A DNA stretch of 64,000 nt from an uncultured Bacteroidales bacterium (GCA_905233895.1 CAJOFL010000007.1:1-64000); one strand, 5' to 3'. Positions 33,782 to 44,281 are shown, numbered from the stretch's first letter. Notes: generated by a model not told the origin, from the letters alone. A program made the numbers and translations.

Positions 33782-33876
33782 TTATAATGTTAAAATTTAC
33801 ATAACACCAAGAACGCCAGATGGTTAGACCCACCTTCGCCTGATCAACGCCTGATCAACGCCTGATCAACGCCTGC
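33782..33876 (+). repeat. Dispersed intergenic repeat, copy 1
   Basis: Contains TATAATGTTAAAATTTACATAAC, shown here in parts as TATAATGTTAAAA then TTTACATAAC, followed by AAGAACGCCAG, GGTTAGACCCACCTTCG and three units of CGCCTGATCAA plus CGCCTG (33837-33875). Copies 2 and 3 are at 46840 and 58169 in the same orientation. It lies between the divergent DUF4153 and glucan synthase promoters. Confidence 0.85.
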
Positions 33877-33925
33877 CCTGCTCCGCACCCTCCAACATAT
33901 ATAAAAAACATTCTTGAAAAAAAAT

Positions 33926-33956
33926 TTTGCCATGTCGCCTTTTCTTCGTAATTTTG
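33926..33956 (+). promoter_or_regulatory. Consensus promoter of the cyclic glucan synthase-like gene
   Basis: TTTG (33926-33929), 19-nt spacer, TAATTTTG (33949-33956). It lies inside the longest open frame, which starts at 33914, so the true start is the downstream ATG at 33977. Confidence 0.75.
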
Positions 33957-33976
33957 CACTTCAAATTTTTTTTCGA

Positions 33977-36900
33977 ATGAAGAACTCATACAAGATATTC
34001 CGCGAAAGCGTCAAGACAATAACCCAATACTACATGCTGCTGGTTGAAGAGACCAAGAGCCAGCGGCTGGTTGGAAGCACCAACGAATGGGTGCTCGACA
34101 ACTACTACATGATAAGCGAGCAGGAGAAGGTGATGAAAGAGGAGCTGAAAGGCATTCAGCGCGGCGAGTGGAAAGTCGACAGCCGCAGGATTCAGGTGCT
34201 CTGGGACCTGCTGGAGAACTACCTGCGCCGTTGCCACTTCCAGGTGGACAAAGCCCTCCTCTTCCGCTACCTCACGCAGGTGCAGCAGCGCCAGAAAGAC
34301 TACCTCGCCTACCCCGAGGTGACCGCCCTGCTACCACTGGCCAAAGCCGTGCTCATCAGCGAGTTGGCCGCCCTCTGCCGCAGGCTCGAGGAGCAGAAGT
34401 CCTACCTCTACAAGCCCACCGACAAGAGCCAGGCCGACATGGAGCACCTCAACAAAGCCGCCATGGACAACCTGCTGATGATGAACATCTTCAACTCGCT
34501 GAAGAAACTCACCAAACTGCCCATGGCCGAACTGCTCGACGCCGTCAGCTTCTCGGAGAAGATGCTCAAGGGCGAGAAGGCCGGCATGTACGACCAGATG
34601 CAGGACAAGACCAAGGAGGACTACCGTGGCAAGGTGGTGCGCCTCTGCCGCAAGCAGAAAACCAAGGAATACGACATGGTGAAGGCCTTGGTGGCCGCTG
34701 CCGACGAGAAAGGCGAGCATGTGGGTTGGCAGCTCTTCCCGCCCAAACGCTGGAATGCCCGTGCCCACGGATATATCACGATCATCTCTCTCGCCTCGCT
34801 GGCACTGGCCTTCGGATTCGCAAGTGCCGCCACCTGGGGTCATGGATTCACATGGGTTACCGCCCTCCTCACCGTAATCATGTGTGTGCCGATGAGCCAG
34901 GTGGTTATCGACCTCTTCAACTGGCTACTCGGCAAACTGCACCACCCCAGCGGCACTTTCAAACTCAAGTTCAAGGACGGCCTCATTCCCGACGAATACG
35001 CCACCATGGTCATCATGCCCACCATCCTCAAGAACCGCGCCAAGGTCGAAGAACTGATGGGGGTGCTGGAGGTCTATTACCTCAGCAACATCAACCGCGG
35101 AAGCGGCCATAGTTTCAGCGGTGCCAAAGGGCAGAACCTCTACTACACTCTGGTTGGCGATGCTGCCTCCTACAAGGAGGAGGATGCCCCGTGGGATGAC
35201 GAGGTGGTCGAAGCCGGCCTCGCCAAAGTCAAGGAACTCAACGAGAAATACGGAGCCCCGATATTCAACTTCGTCTACCGCCGCCGCGCCTGGAGCGACG
35301 GCGAGCGCACCTGGCTTGGCCACGAGCGCAAACGCGGCGCCATCCTCCATTTCAACGACCTGTTGCTCGGCCAGACATCCGATGAGGACAAGGCCCGTCG
35401 CTTCCGCTGCGAGACTGTCAGCCAATGGTTGGCAGAAGTGGAGAATGCTACCCGCTACCCCCTATCCACCATCCACTGCCCCATAAAGTTCATCATCACT
35501 CTCGACACCGACACCGAACTGGTGCTCTACTCGGCCCAGAAACTCATCGGCGCCATGGCCCACCCGCTGAACCAGGCGGTGCTCTCGCCCGACGGACGCC
35601 GTGTGGACCGCGGCTACGGCATCATGCAGCCGCGCGTGAACGTCGATGTGGAGGTAACCAACAAGAGCCGCTACGCCCAGCTTATGGCCGGCCTTGGCGG
35701 ACTGGACGTCTACACCACAGCCAGTTTCGAGCTCTACCAGGACATCTTCAACGAAGGTTCCTTCTGTGGCAAGGGCATCTACGACCTGCGAGTGTTCCAG
35801 CAGGTGCTGAAAGGCACTTTCCCCGAGAACCTTATCCTCAGCCACGACTTGCTTGAAGGCTGCCATATCCGCTGCGGCCTCATCAACGACGTGGAAGTGT
35901 TCGACGACAACCCCTCGAACTATATCGACGACGCCAAGCGCCACCACCGCTGGACTCGTGGCGACTGGCAGATTATCTCGTGGCTCGGCGGCAAGGTGCG
36001 CAACGAGCGCGGCGAACGCGTCAAGAACCAGGTGAACACCATCGGCCGCTGGAAGATATTCGACAACCTGCGCCGCTCGGTGCTCAGCCTGGCACTGCTG
36101 ATTGTCCTCTTCGTGGGCTTTGTTGGAGTCACCGGGTTCCACCCCGTGTGGTTCCTCGTGGCCGCGCTGGTGGCTGTAGCCTCGCCCATAGTCTTCTTCA
36201 TCATCGGACAGATAACCACCCTGCCGCGTTTCGGCAAGCGCTACAAATACTACATGACCCTCATGCGCGGCTTCCGCGTCATCCTCTACCGTTCGCTCGT
36301 CCAATTCGCACTCCTGCCCAAGGAGGCCTGGATGTATACCGACGCCGCCGTGCGCGCCTGCTGGCGCATGTGGTTCTCACACCGCGACCTCCTGGCATGG
36401 ATAACCAGCGACGAAGCAGCCAAGAGCACCAAAGGCACCCTCGGCGACTATATCGGCAAGTTCTGGTTCAACTATGTAGCCTCTGTCATCCTAGCCGTCC
36501 TCTTCTTCCTCGGCTGGGGCAACTGGGTCGACTTCGTAGCCATGCTCTTCTGCGTGGTGGTATGGTGCGCCGCCCCCTTCCTGATGTACCGCCTCGGACG
36601 CAAGTTCCCGCAGGAAAAGAAGACCCTCAACGAACAGGAGACCGCCGAAGTACGCCAAGTGGCCCAGGACACATGGCACTTCTTCGACAGTCTTATCACC
36701 GAAGAGAACAACTGGCTCATCCCCGACAACTACCAAGTGGGCCGCGAGCCGCTTACTGACTACAAGACCTCGCCCACCAATATCGGCTATTCCATGACCG
36801 CCGTCATCAGCGCCGCCGAACTGGGATTCATCACCCAGAAGGAGGCAATCAAACGGCTCGAACACATCATCGACACCGTCACCCGCCTCGAGAAATGGAA

Positions 36901-39900
36901 TGGCCACCTCTACAACTGGTATTCCGTCAGCACACTCAAAGCGCTGCCCAACTTCTTCATCTCCACCTGCGACTCAGGCAACTTCGTCGCCTGCCTCTAC
37001 ACCGTCAAAGGATTCCTCATCGAAAACTCAGAACATTCCGAACACTCCGATGCCCTCCTCGCCAAGATCCAGCGCCTTATCGACCAGACCGACTTCACCA
37101 AGCTCTACAACCCCGAACTCGACGTGTTCAGCATCGGCTACGACTCGGGCAACTACACCCTCCTCCCCTATCACTACAACAACTTCGCCTCCGAGGCGCG
37201 ACTCACCTCGTTCCTCACCATCGCCCAAGGCGACGCGCCCTACAAACACTGGTTCTGCCTCGACAAGACCCTCGTCCAGTACCGTGGCTACAAAGGGGTG
37301 GCCTCGTGGTATGGTACTATGTTCGAATACTTCATGCCCCTTATCTTCCTCCCCACCTACCGCCACACCCTCATGGACGAGACCTACAGCTTTGCCATCC
37401 GCGCCCAGCGCGCCTTCGTCCACGACCCGCTTCCCTGGGGCATCTCCGAGACAGCCTACAACGAACTCGACGACGCTCAGAACTACAAGTATCACGCATT
37501 CGGGGTACCCTACCTCAAGTTCCAGAACACCACGCCCGACCGCATTGTCCTCTCGCCCTACAGTTCGCTTATGGCCATCGGGGCCGACGACCGTGCCGTC
37601 TACAACAACATGCAGCGCTTCCGTTCACTGGATATGTATGACAACGGCCTTGGATTCTTCGAAAGCTACGACGACGAAGACCACGTACCTGTCCGCGCCC
37701 ACTATGCCCACCATCAGGGTATGATTTTGGCCGCACTCACCAACTACCTCTGCCACAATTGTCTGCAGCAATACTTCATGCAGGATCCCGCCATGCGCTC
37801 GATGGAGACTCTCCTGAAGGAAAAGGCCCAGGTGAAACCCTATATCGACCTCAAGGTGACGCAGTACAAGCGCTACCAATACTCCAAAGTGCAGACCGAG
37901 AGCGATGCCCGCGACTTCGACACCATCGCCAACGTGCCGGAAATCGGTGTGATAAGCAACGGCCAATACACCGTACTGATGAACGACCGCGGAAGCGGCT
38001 TCTCGCGCTATAAGAGCGTCCTTCTCAACCGCTACCGCAAGATTTCTTCCGACCACTACGGCACCTACCTTTACATCCGCGACCTCCGCACCGACCGCCT
38101 CTGGAGCGCCACCTACGCCCCACTCGACGTCATGCCGGAGAACTACCACGTAAGTTTCGCAAGCGACAAACTCAGTTTCCTCCGCGTCGACGACGGCATC
38201 GAGACCAAGACCGAAGTCACCGTCCTCAAGGACCGCAGCGCCGAACTGCGCCGCATCACCTTCACCAACAACAGTGGCCGTGACGTGGACCTCGAGATAA
38301 CCACCTACGGCGAAGTGGTGCTTGCCTCAGGTGCAGAGGACGAGAACCACCGTGTCTTCAACGGAATGAAAGTCGCCTCGGAATACGATTCCGACCATCA
38401 GGCACTCGTCTTCAGTCGCCCGACATCCAGCGGAAGCCGCAACTACATGCTGCACAAACTCTGGATTGGCGAAGAAAATTCAGAACTCAAAACAACCAAC
38501 TCCGAGCTGGTTGAATACGAAACTTCGCGCCTGAAATTCCTCGGCCGTGGTAACAGCCTCCGCCATGCCGACATTATCGAAAGCCGCCGCACACTCACTG
38601 GCACCGTGGGCACCACCCTCGACCCCGTGATGAGCATGCGCCGACGCCTGCATATCGACCACGGCAAGAAAATGGAGGCCTTCATCCTCACCGGCTACGG
38701 CAAGGGACGCGACCAACTGCTGCAACTCACCGAGCAATACCAAAGCTCGATGGACGTGGAGCATGCCTTCAAGACCGCATCCGTGTTCAACAATATGCGC
38801 ACCAGCCTTTCCCTCCTCAAGGGAAGCCAGATGCGTCTCTACTGCAGCATGGCCAAATACATGGCCCAGACTGCCACCCTCGGCAACAACCGTAACGACC
38901 TACTGGCCCGAAACACCCTTTCGCAGAGTGGTCTCTGGCGATTCGGCATCAGTGGCGACCTGGCCATCCTCCTCGTCGAAATCGACAGCATGGAACACTC
39001 CGGCCACGCCAAGGAGATGCTCCGCGCCTTCGAGTACTTCAAAGTCCATGGCCTACGGCTTGACCTCGTTTTCATAAACGACGCACCGGAACGCGACCGT
39101 GACGGACTGACACACTTCATCAACGGCATGGCCGGCACCGAGCACCTCTGGGCAGAACACACAGACGAAGGCCGCGTCTACGTCCTCGACGGAAACGACG
39201 TAACCGACGCCGAGCGCACACTGCTTCATACCGTGGCCCGACTGGCATTCTCGACCAAGGAAGGCATCACCATCGCCCAACAGCTGCGGCGTCTTGAAGT
39301 GGCCAACCAGCACTACCAGGACAAGATTGAATACCCGGTCTTGCGGCCCAAGAAAGAATTCCGAGTGTGGAGCAACCTCGAGTTCTACAACCAGTATGGC
39401 GGTTTCGACAACGACGGGCGCGACTATGTGGTCACAAACACCAACACGCCTATGCCGTGGATTAACGTGATTGCCAACGAACAGCATTTCGGCTGCATTG
39501 CGAGCGCCACCATGGCCGGATTCACCTTCGCACACAACGCACAGCAGTTCAAACTCACCGGCTGGAGCAATGATATAGTCCGCGACAATGCCAGCGAAAT
39601 GCTACTCATCAACAAGAACAAGTTCGTGCCTGCCACCGCGCGCCACAGTCAAGGCTGGTCGGCATTCGACGCCGAATACGACACGCTGAGCGTCGCCGTC
39701 CGACTCTTCGTAGCCAGCGACAAACCTGAGAAATACTACCAAATAAAGGTCATCAACAAAACCGACGAACCCCAGCAGGTACAGCTCGACATGGTTTACA
39801 AACTCGTCCTCGGCATGTGCGAAGAACAGACAGCGCGCTACCTGCATTCCGAGTGGGATGAGGCCTCGAACAGCCTCCTCGTTCGCAATGTCTACCATCC

Positions 39901-41575
39901 CATCTACCACGATCAGGTCGTGCGCCTTACAGCCACATCCCCACTTACCGACATATCCCTCAACTACCCCAACCGCAAACGCCTCGGCCTCACACTCGAC
40001 TTGCCTGCCTCAGGCCAAAAGGAAGTGGCTTTCATACTCTCCACCAGTAATGATAGCACTACCTGCAGCCTAGAAGCCATCAACCAAGAGTTTCAACGTG
40101 TGGTCGACTACTGGGATGACAAACTCTCACACATCCAAGTCGAGACTCCCGACCGCTCGTTCAACCACATGCTCAACCGGTGGTATCTCTACCAGGTCTA
40201 CGCATCGCGTCTCTTCGCCCGTGCCGGCTTCTACCAAGTTGGCGGCGCCACAGGATTCCGCGACCAGCTGCAGGACGTCATGTCCGTCCTCTACTCCGAC
40301 CCCGCCTACGCACGTCGCCAGATACTCGACCATGCTGCACACCAGTTCGCCGAAGGCGACGTACTGCACTGGTGGCATGAAAGCCTGCATATGGGCGCAC
40401 GTACCACATTCAGCGACGACTATCTCTGGCTCGTCTTCGTCACCTATCAGTATGTCCACGTTACTGGCGACACCTCCATTCTCACCGAGCAGGTGCCCTT
40501 CTGCCAAGCCGACCAGTTGCCTGCCGGAGTGGCCGAACGCGGCGTGACCTACAACCAATCCCATGAAAGCGCCACCCTCCACGAACACCTGCGACGCTCC
40601 ATAAGCCGTTCCATGAGCCGTACCGGAGCCCATGGGCTACCCCTGATGGGCTGCGGCGACTGGAACGACGGCATGTCATCCGTCGGCGTCGAAGGAAAGG
40701 GCGAGAGCGTTTGGGTTGCCTTCTTCCTCGCCGACCTTCTGCCAAAGATGGAGCAACTCACCCAGATGACCCCTGGAGCCGACCTCTCCTGGTGCGAAGA
40801 GCTCACCGACTACCGCCGCAAGCTTGTCGACGCCATTCAGCACAGTGCATGGGATGGAGCATGGTTCCTCCGCGCATACTTCGACAATGGCGATCCCATG
40901 GGCAGCCGCAACAACATCGAATGCCAGATTGACCTCATCTCACAGGCTTGGAGCATCCTCACCGATGTCGCTACAAAAGAGCAGAAAGCCTCCGTCATGC
41001 GTGAGACAGACAACCGCCTCGTCAACCGTGAGCACGAAATAATCCAACTCCTGACTCCCGCATTCCAAAACTCGCAACCTTCGCCCGGATACATAATGAA
41101 TTATCCTGTCGGTGTGCGCGAAAACGGTGGCCAGTACACCCACGGCGCTATGTGGTACATCATGGCCCAACTGAAGGAAGGCCGTTACGATATGGCTTAC
41201 TACCTCTACTCTATCATCAACCCCATTCACCGTACCAACTCACTAGCCGACGTACTAAAATACAAGGTAGAACCTTACTGTATGGCTGCCGATATCTACA
41301 GCAACCCGCAGCATCCCGGTCGCGGCGGCTGGACTTGGTACACCGGTTCAGCCTCATGGGCTTACAAGACAGGCATCGAAAACATACTTGGCCTCCGCAA
41401 AGAGGGCAACACACTGACTATGAATCCTTGCGTACCCACCGACTGGCCTGCCTTCACTGTACGCTACCGCCATGGCTCCAGCACCTACATTATCAAATAC
41501 GAACGCAATAGCCAGAATCCGCACTCAATAGACCTCGTCGACGACGGTCAGGAACACGTGATAGTGCTGAACTAA
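33977..41575 (+). CDS. Cyclic beta-glucan synthase-like protein (GT84-glycoamylase-GH94)
   Basis: About 2532 residues from the chosen ATG, near the 2800 of rhizobial NdvB/Cgs. In order: an N-terminal helical region; membrane helices around residues 270-320; a GT84-type glycosyltransferase with FIITLDTDTELVL, LSHDLLEGCH and HRWTRGDWQ; four more membrane helices; a glycoamylase-like domain (YSMTAVISAAELGFI; WNGHLYNWYS); and two GH94-type parts, the last with GGATGFRDQLQD and the catalytic-Asp motif GCGDWNDGM. Family members make cyclic beta-1,2-glucans on the inner membrane, adjusting chain length by phosphorolysis. Start fixed by the promoter at 33926-33956. The product in this organism is inferred. 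Confidence 0.92.
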   Translation: MKNSYKIFRESVKTITQYYMLLVEETKSQRLVGSTNEWVLDNYYMISEQEKVMKEELKGIQRGEWKVDSRRIQVLWDLLENYLRRCHFQVDKALLFRYLTQVQQRQKDYLAYPEVTALLPLAKAVLISELAALCRRLEEQKSYLYKPTDKSQADMEHLNKAAMDNLLMMNIFNSLKKLTKLPMAELLDAVSFSEKMLKGEKAGMYDQMQDKTKEDYRGKVVRLCRKQKTKEYDMVKALVAAADEKGEHVGWQLFPPKRWNARAHGYITIISLASLALAFGFASAATWGHGFTWVTALLTVIMCVPMSQVVIDLFNWLLGKLHHPSGTFKLKFKDGLIPDEYATMVIMPTILKNRAKVEELMGVLEVYYLSNINRGSGHSFSGAKGQNLYYTLVGDAASYKEEDAPWDDEVVEAGLAKVKELNEKYGAPIFNFVYRRRAWSDGERTWLGHERKRGAILHFNDLLLGQTSDEDKARRFRCETVSQWLAEVENATRYPLSTIHCPIKFIITLDTDTELVLYSAQKLIGAMAHPLNQAVLSPDGRRVDRGYGIMQPRVNVDVEVTNKSRYAQLMAGLGGLDVYTTASFELYQDIFNEGSFCGKGIYDLRVFQQVLKGTFPENLILSHDLLEGCHIRCGLINDVEVFDDNPSNYIDDAKRHHRWTRGDWQIISWLGGKVRNERGERVKNQVNTIGRWKIFDNLRRSVLSLALLIVLFVGFVGVTGFHPVWFLVAALVAVASPIVFFIIGQITTLPRFGKRYKYYMTLMRGFRVILYRSLVQFALLPKEAWMYTDAAVRACWRMWFSHRDLLAWITSDEAAKSTKGTLGDYIGKFWFNYVASVILAVLFFLGWGNWVDFVAMLFCVVVWCAAPFLMYRLGRKFPQEKKTLNEQETAEVRQVAQDTWHFFDSLITEENNWLIPDNYQVGREPLTDYKTSPTNIGYSMTAVISAAELGFITQKEAIKRLEHIIDTVTRLEKWNGHLYNWYSVSTLKALPNFFISTCDSGNFVACLYTVKGFLIENSEHSEHSDALLAKIQRLIDQTDFTKLYNPELDVFSIGYDSGNYTLLPYHYNNFASEARLTSFLTIAQGDAPYKHWFCLDKTLVQYRGYKGVASWYGTMFEYFMPLIFLPTYRHTLMDETYSFAIRAQRAFVHDPLPWGISETAYNELDDAQNYKYHAFGVPYLKFQNTTPDRIVLSPYSSLMAIGADDRAVYNNMQRFRSLDMYDNGLGFFESYDDEDHVPVRAHYAHHQGMILAALTNYLCHNCLQQYFMQDPAMRSMETLLKEKAQVKPYIDLKVTQYKRYQYSKVQTESDARDFDTIANVPEIGVISNGQYTVLMNDRGSGFSRYKSVLLNRYRKISSDHYGTYLYIRDLRTDRLWSATYAPLDVMPENYHVSFASDKLSFLRVDDGIETKTEVTVLKDRSAELRRITFTNNSGRDVDLEITTYGEVVLASGAEDENHRVFNGMKVASEYDSDHQALVFSRPTSSGSRNYMLHKLWIGEENSELKTTNSELVEYETSRLKFLGRGNSLRHADIIESRRTLTGTVGTTLDPVMSMRRRLHIDHGKKMEAFILTGYGKGRDQLLQLTEQYQSSMDVEHAFKTASVFNNMRTSLSLLKGSQMRLYCSMAKYMAQTATLGNNRNDLLARNTLSQSGLWRFGISGDLAILLVEIDSMEHSGHAKEMLRAFEYFKVHGLRLDLVFINDAPERDRDGLTHFINGMAGTEHLWAEHTDEGRVYVLDGNDVTDAERTLLHTVARLAFSTKEGITIAQQLRRLEVANQHYQDKIEYPVLRPKKEFRVWSNLEFYNQYGGFDNDGRDYVVTNTNTPMPWINVIANEQHFGCIASATMAGFTFAHNAQQFKLTGWSNDIVRDNASEMLLINKNKFVPATARHSQGWSAFDAEYDTLSVAVRLFVASDKPEKYYQIKVINKTDEPQQVQLDMVYKLVLGMCEEQTARYLHSEWDEASNSLLVRNVYHPIYHDQVVRLTATSPLTDISLNYPNRKRLGLTLDLPASGQKEVAFILSTSNDSTTCSLEAINQEFQRVVDYWDDKLSHIQVETPDRSFNHMLNRWYLYQVYASRLFARAGFYQVGGATGFRDQLQDVMSVLYSDPAYARRQILDHAAHQFAEGDVLHWWHESLHMGARTTFSDDYLWLVFVTYQYVHVTGDTSILTEQVPFCQADQLPAGVAERGVTYNQSHESATLHEHLRRSISRSMSRTGAHGLPLMGCGDWNDGMSSVGVEGKGESVWVAFFLADLLPKMEQLTQMTPGADLSWCEELTDYRRKLVDAIQHSAWDGAWFLRAYFDNGDPMGSRNNIECQIDLISQAWSILTDVATKEQKASVMRETDNRLVNREHEIIQLLTPAFQNSQPSPGYIMNYPVGVRENGGQYTHGAMWYIMAQLKEGRYDMAYYLYSIINPIHRTNSLADVLKYKVEPYCMAADIYSNPQHPGRGGWTWYTGSASWAYKTGIENILGLRKEGNTLTMNPCVPTDWPAFTVRYRHGSSTYIIKYERNSQNPHSIDLVDDGQEHVIVLN

Positions 41576-42546
41576 ATAAAAAACAGACTGACACCCGCCA
41601 CGCTTACCACAGCGCCAATCACTTCGCGAACCGTAACCTTCTGACGGAAAAGCCAAGCGGCAGGAGCAATTATAAGCACTGGTGTAAGGGCAAAAAGCGT
41701 TTGAGCGATACCTGTCGAGGTATACTGTGTTGCCAGCAGCGAAGCACTCACACCCACAAAGGGGCCGAATACCGTGGCCCCCAGCACACACCATATCGCT
41801 GTACGGTCGTGCACTGCATGGCCAAGTTTTGCCTTCCAGTCCTTGTTGAACAGCACCAACAACAAAAAGAAGCCTAATAAACCCATCGTAGCACGAATCA
41901 TTGTAGCGGCAAACGGCACACTCAAAAAAAGCGGCATAGGCAACAACGCCCCGTCAGGTACTGCCTGCTGGCTGACGCCAAGTGCAGCTATAGCGGCATC
42001 GTAATGCTGCAACCCAATCTTACTAAGCACCAAGCCAAAACCCTGACAGATACCAGCCATGGCAGCGAAGAAGATACCCTTCCTCGGCAAGCTCAGACTC
42101 ACTGTATCCCCCTTCTTCGATAATATCGACATTGCTATACCGCTTAGCGTCACGACCATACCTATAATGGCCAAGGGGCGCATCTGTTCACCAAGAAACA
42201 ATCGCCCGGTGAGCGCCGCCGTCGGGGCAGAAAGAGTCATAAACAACTGGCCAAATCGCGAACCGATAAGGATATACCCTTGCATCAAGCAGTAGTCACC
42301 TATGACATAACCCACCACTCCACTTAGCAACAGCCACATCCATGTCGACACGTCAGCATATCTCGGCCACGGCATCCCCAAAGTCAGCCACAGAGTAACA
42401 ATCAACAACGAGAGCGACATGGTCATCCTCACAACATTGAGCGGCAGCGAACCCATGCGTTTCGATGCCACATCGGCAAAAAGTGCCGTGACCGTCCACG
42501 ACACCGCCACACCCAATGCTATCAACTCGCCCAAATACATAATCAA
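41572..42546 (-). CDS. EamA/DMT family transporter
   Basis: A 324-residue protein with about ten membrane helices in two EamA repeats (YLGELIALGVAVSWTVTALF; later GLGFFLLL-type and ATVFGPFVGVSASLLATQYT regions). Drug/metabolite transporters move small metabolites; the substrate is unknown. Its stop codon shares bases with the stop of the convergent glucan synthase (CTAA at 41572-41575), so the two messages overlap at the 3' ends. Start could also be the ATG 6 nt downstream. Confidence 0.88.
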   Translation of the reverse strand: MIMYLGELIALGVAVSWTVTALFADVASKRMGSLPLNVVRMTMSLSLLIVTLWLTLGMPWPRYADVSTWMWLLLSGVVGYVIGDYCLMQGYILIGSRFGQLFMTLSAPTAALTGRLFLGEQMRPLAIIGMVVTLSGIAMSILSKKGDTVSLSLPRKGIFFAAMAGICQGFGLVLSKIGLQHYDAAIAALGVSQQAVPDGALLPMPLFLSVPFAATMIRATMGLLGFFLLLVLFNKDWKAKLGHAVHDRTAIWCVLGATVFGPFVGVSASLLATQYTSTGIAQTLFALTPVLIIAPAAWLFRQKVTVREVIGAVVSVAGVSLFFI

Positions 42547-42623
42547 CTAGAATAACGGACTGTACCACCCTTTATTGTACACGCCCATACAATAAGTTAC
42601 AACACTTGACGTTAGTATGACAT

Positions 42624-43379
42624 ATGATAGATCAAGCCACTCGAAAACTGCTACTGCGCCTGGCCAACCGCTACGAGAACTCCGCCTTCATCGAAGGCGA
42701 TCCGTCGTGGTGGATGCATCAAGTGGAAGGGGCAAAGAACCAGGAAGCCACGGCTTTTGTTGCCTCGTCTCTGAGTTATGGAAGCCGCAGCCAATTCATG
42801 CCCAAAATAGGTTCACTGCTCGAAATGGCCAATTGCGATATGGATCACTGGCTGCGTTCCGGAGCATACCGTAAACATTTCGACGAAGGCGACACGACAT
42901 GTTTCTACCGACTCTACAACCGAGGCACAATGCGGTGCTTCTTCGATGCATACTCCACCCTCCTCAATCAATATGAGAGCCTCGGAAACTATGTAGGCCA
43001 TCGCAATGGGCTGGAGGCCGTAGAATGCATCTGCCACTGGTTTGCTCACCAAGGGGCAAGCATCGTTGTACCCAAAGACAGCACTTCAGCCTGCAAACGA
43101 ATCTGCATGTTCCTCCGCTGGATGGTACGCAGCGACTCTCCAGTTGACATCGGTCTCTGGGCCGACAAAATCGACAAACGAAGCTTGATAATGCCGCTTG
43201 ATACACACGTACTCTCCGAAGCCATGAAACTCAACCTGATTCATAGCCGATGCGCCAGTATGGTCTCTGCGCGCCGTCTGACTGCGACACTCGCCGAGGT
43301 GTTTCCAGACGACCCTCTGCGCGGCGACTTCGCCCTCTTCGGATATGGCATTGACAACAATGAAAAAAGCCCCGCATAG
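42624..43379 (+). CDS. TIGR02757 (DUF2400) family protein
   Basis: A 251-residue protein that fits the Bacteroidetes-typical TIGR02757 family: N-terminal LANRYENSAFIEGDPSWWMH, then an all-helical core (KDSTSACKRICMFLRWMVR and MPLDTHVLSEAMKL) that resembles HhH-GPD DNA glycosylases at the level of the MPLDTHV turn. No catalytic assignment is established. It ends 12 nt from the convergent tRNA-Val gene. Confidence 0.85.
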   Translation: MIDQATRKLLLRLANRYENSAFIEGDPSWWMHQVEGAKNQEATAFVASSLSYGSRSQFMPKIGSLLEMANCDMDHWLRSGAYRKHFDEGDTTCFYRLYNRGTMRCFFDAYSTLLNQYESLGNYVGHRNGLEAVECICHWFAHQGASIVVPKDSTSACKRICMFLRWMVRSDSPVDIGLWADKIDKRSLIMPLDTHVLSEAMKLNLIHSRCASMVSARRLTATLAEVFPDDPLRGDFALFGYGIDNNEKSPA

Positions 43380-43391
43380 CGGAGCTTGGAG

Positions 43392-43466
43392 TGGTCTGTG
43401 GGAGATTCGAACTCTCGACCTCTTCCGTGTGAAGGAAGCGCTCTGAACCAACTGAGCTAACAGACC
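43392..43466 (-). tRNA. tRNA-Val (anticodon CAC)
   Basis: A 75-nt cloverleaf on the minus strand. The acceptor GGTCTGT pairs with ACAGACC, the D arm is GCTC/GAGC, the anticodon stem CTTCC/GGAAG closes the loop TTCACAC with CAC at positions 34-36, and the T loop is TTCGAAT. The T stem GAGAG/CTCCC has one A-C mismatch. CCA is not encoded. It would read GUG valine codons. Confidence 0.93.
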
Positions 43467-43525
43467 AAGAATCTTGAGGGTTTTCGCTTTCGAAAACGGG
43501 TGCAAAAGTACAACTTTTTTATGAT

Positions 43526-44239
43526 ATGACAAAATTTTTCTCAAAAAAAGGCGACGACAAGAGACAACCAACACACTCACAAGTGGTAGGAATAGTCTGG
43601 TTGTCAGCATTATTACTTGTAATAGTCAGTCTGTTTATTTTTCTGCCACGAAAGAGCGAAACAGAAGAAGGAAAAGATTCTGCAGAGGTGTCAGATACTG
43701 CATTTTTGACGAAAAAGGAAGACTCTGTATATCGGCAACGATGGCATACATCTCACACTACTAGGCAATGGAGACAGGAGACACCAACCGCAACGGAACA
43801 TTACGACACCTTGCATCCTGTAAAACGGCAACCACTTATTGTAGAACTCAACTCGGCCGACACCCTCACCCTCCAACTCCTGCACGGCATAGGATCTACC
43901 CGTGCACACCGAATAGCGGCCTATCGCGACCGTTTGGGAGGATTCCTTAAGGCGGAGCAACTGCTCGAAGTATACGGCATCACGCCGGAACTGCTGGCCG
44001 ACCTAGCACCGCACTTGACAATAGACACTTCGTTAATCCAAAAAATCAGCATAAACAGCATAACACTGAAAAAGTTGATACGGCACCCTTACATTGAATA
44101 CTATCAGGCACGAGACATAATAAACCTGCGTTCAAATGGCCAACACTTCAACTCTGCCGAAGATTTGCGGGCAGTGCCGTCGATGGCCGACTCAACGCTG
44201 GAACGGTTACTTCCGTATATTGACTTCGGGATACAATAA
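43526..44239 (+). CDS. Membrane-anchored helix-hairpin-helix protein (ComEA-like)
   Basis: A 237-residue protein with one N-terminal membrane helix (IVWLSALLLVIVSLFIFL). Two helix-hairpin-helix units follow: VELNSADTLTLQLLHGIGST with RAHRIAAYRDRLGGF, and a second at LINSITL-KKLIRHPYIEYYQA. The layout matches Bacteroidetes HhH proteins of the ComEA type, which bind DNA non-specifically at the envelope. A uptake role is possible but not demonstrated for this family. It converges with the HerA-like gene across a hairpin. Confidence 0.82.
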   Translation: MTKFFSKKGDDKRQPTHSQVVGIVWLSALLLVIVSLFIFLPRKSETEEGKDSAEVSDTAFLTKKEDSVYRQRWHTSHTTRQWRQETPTATEHYDTLHPVKRQPLIVELNSADTLTLQLLHGIGSTRAHRIAAYRDRLGGFLKAEQLLEVYGITPELLADLAPHLTIDTSLIQKISINSITLKKLIRHPYIEYYQARDIINLRSNGQHFNSAEDLRAVPSMADSTLERLLPYIDFGIQ

Positions 44240-44271
44240 GGGCCTTAACGGCGAAATAATCCTTAAGGCCC
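44240..44271. terminator. Hairpin between convergent HhH and HerA-like genes
   Basis: GGGCCTTAA (44240-44248) pairs with TTAAGGCCC (44263-44271) across a 14-nt loop. It starts just after the HhH stop and ends 10 nt before the convergent stop. There is no strong T run, so it may act for both strands weakly. Confidence 0.55.
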
Positions 44272-44281
44272 CTAATGTTAA

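Noticed and set aside
33837-33875. CRISPR-like tandem repeat
   Set aside because: Units are only 11 bp with no unique spacers; it is a tandem repeat within a dispersed intergenic element.
33914-33976. Earlier start of the glucan synthase gene (22 extra residues)
   Set aside because: A consensus promoter lies inside this stretch, so it would be transcribed only in part; ATG at 33977 preferred.
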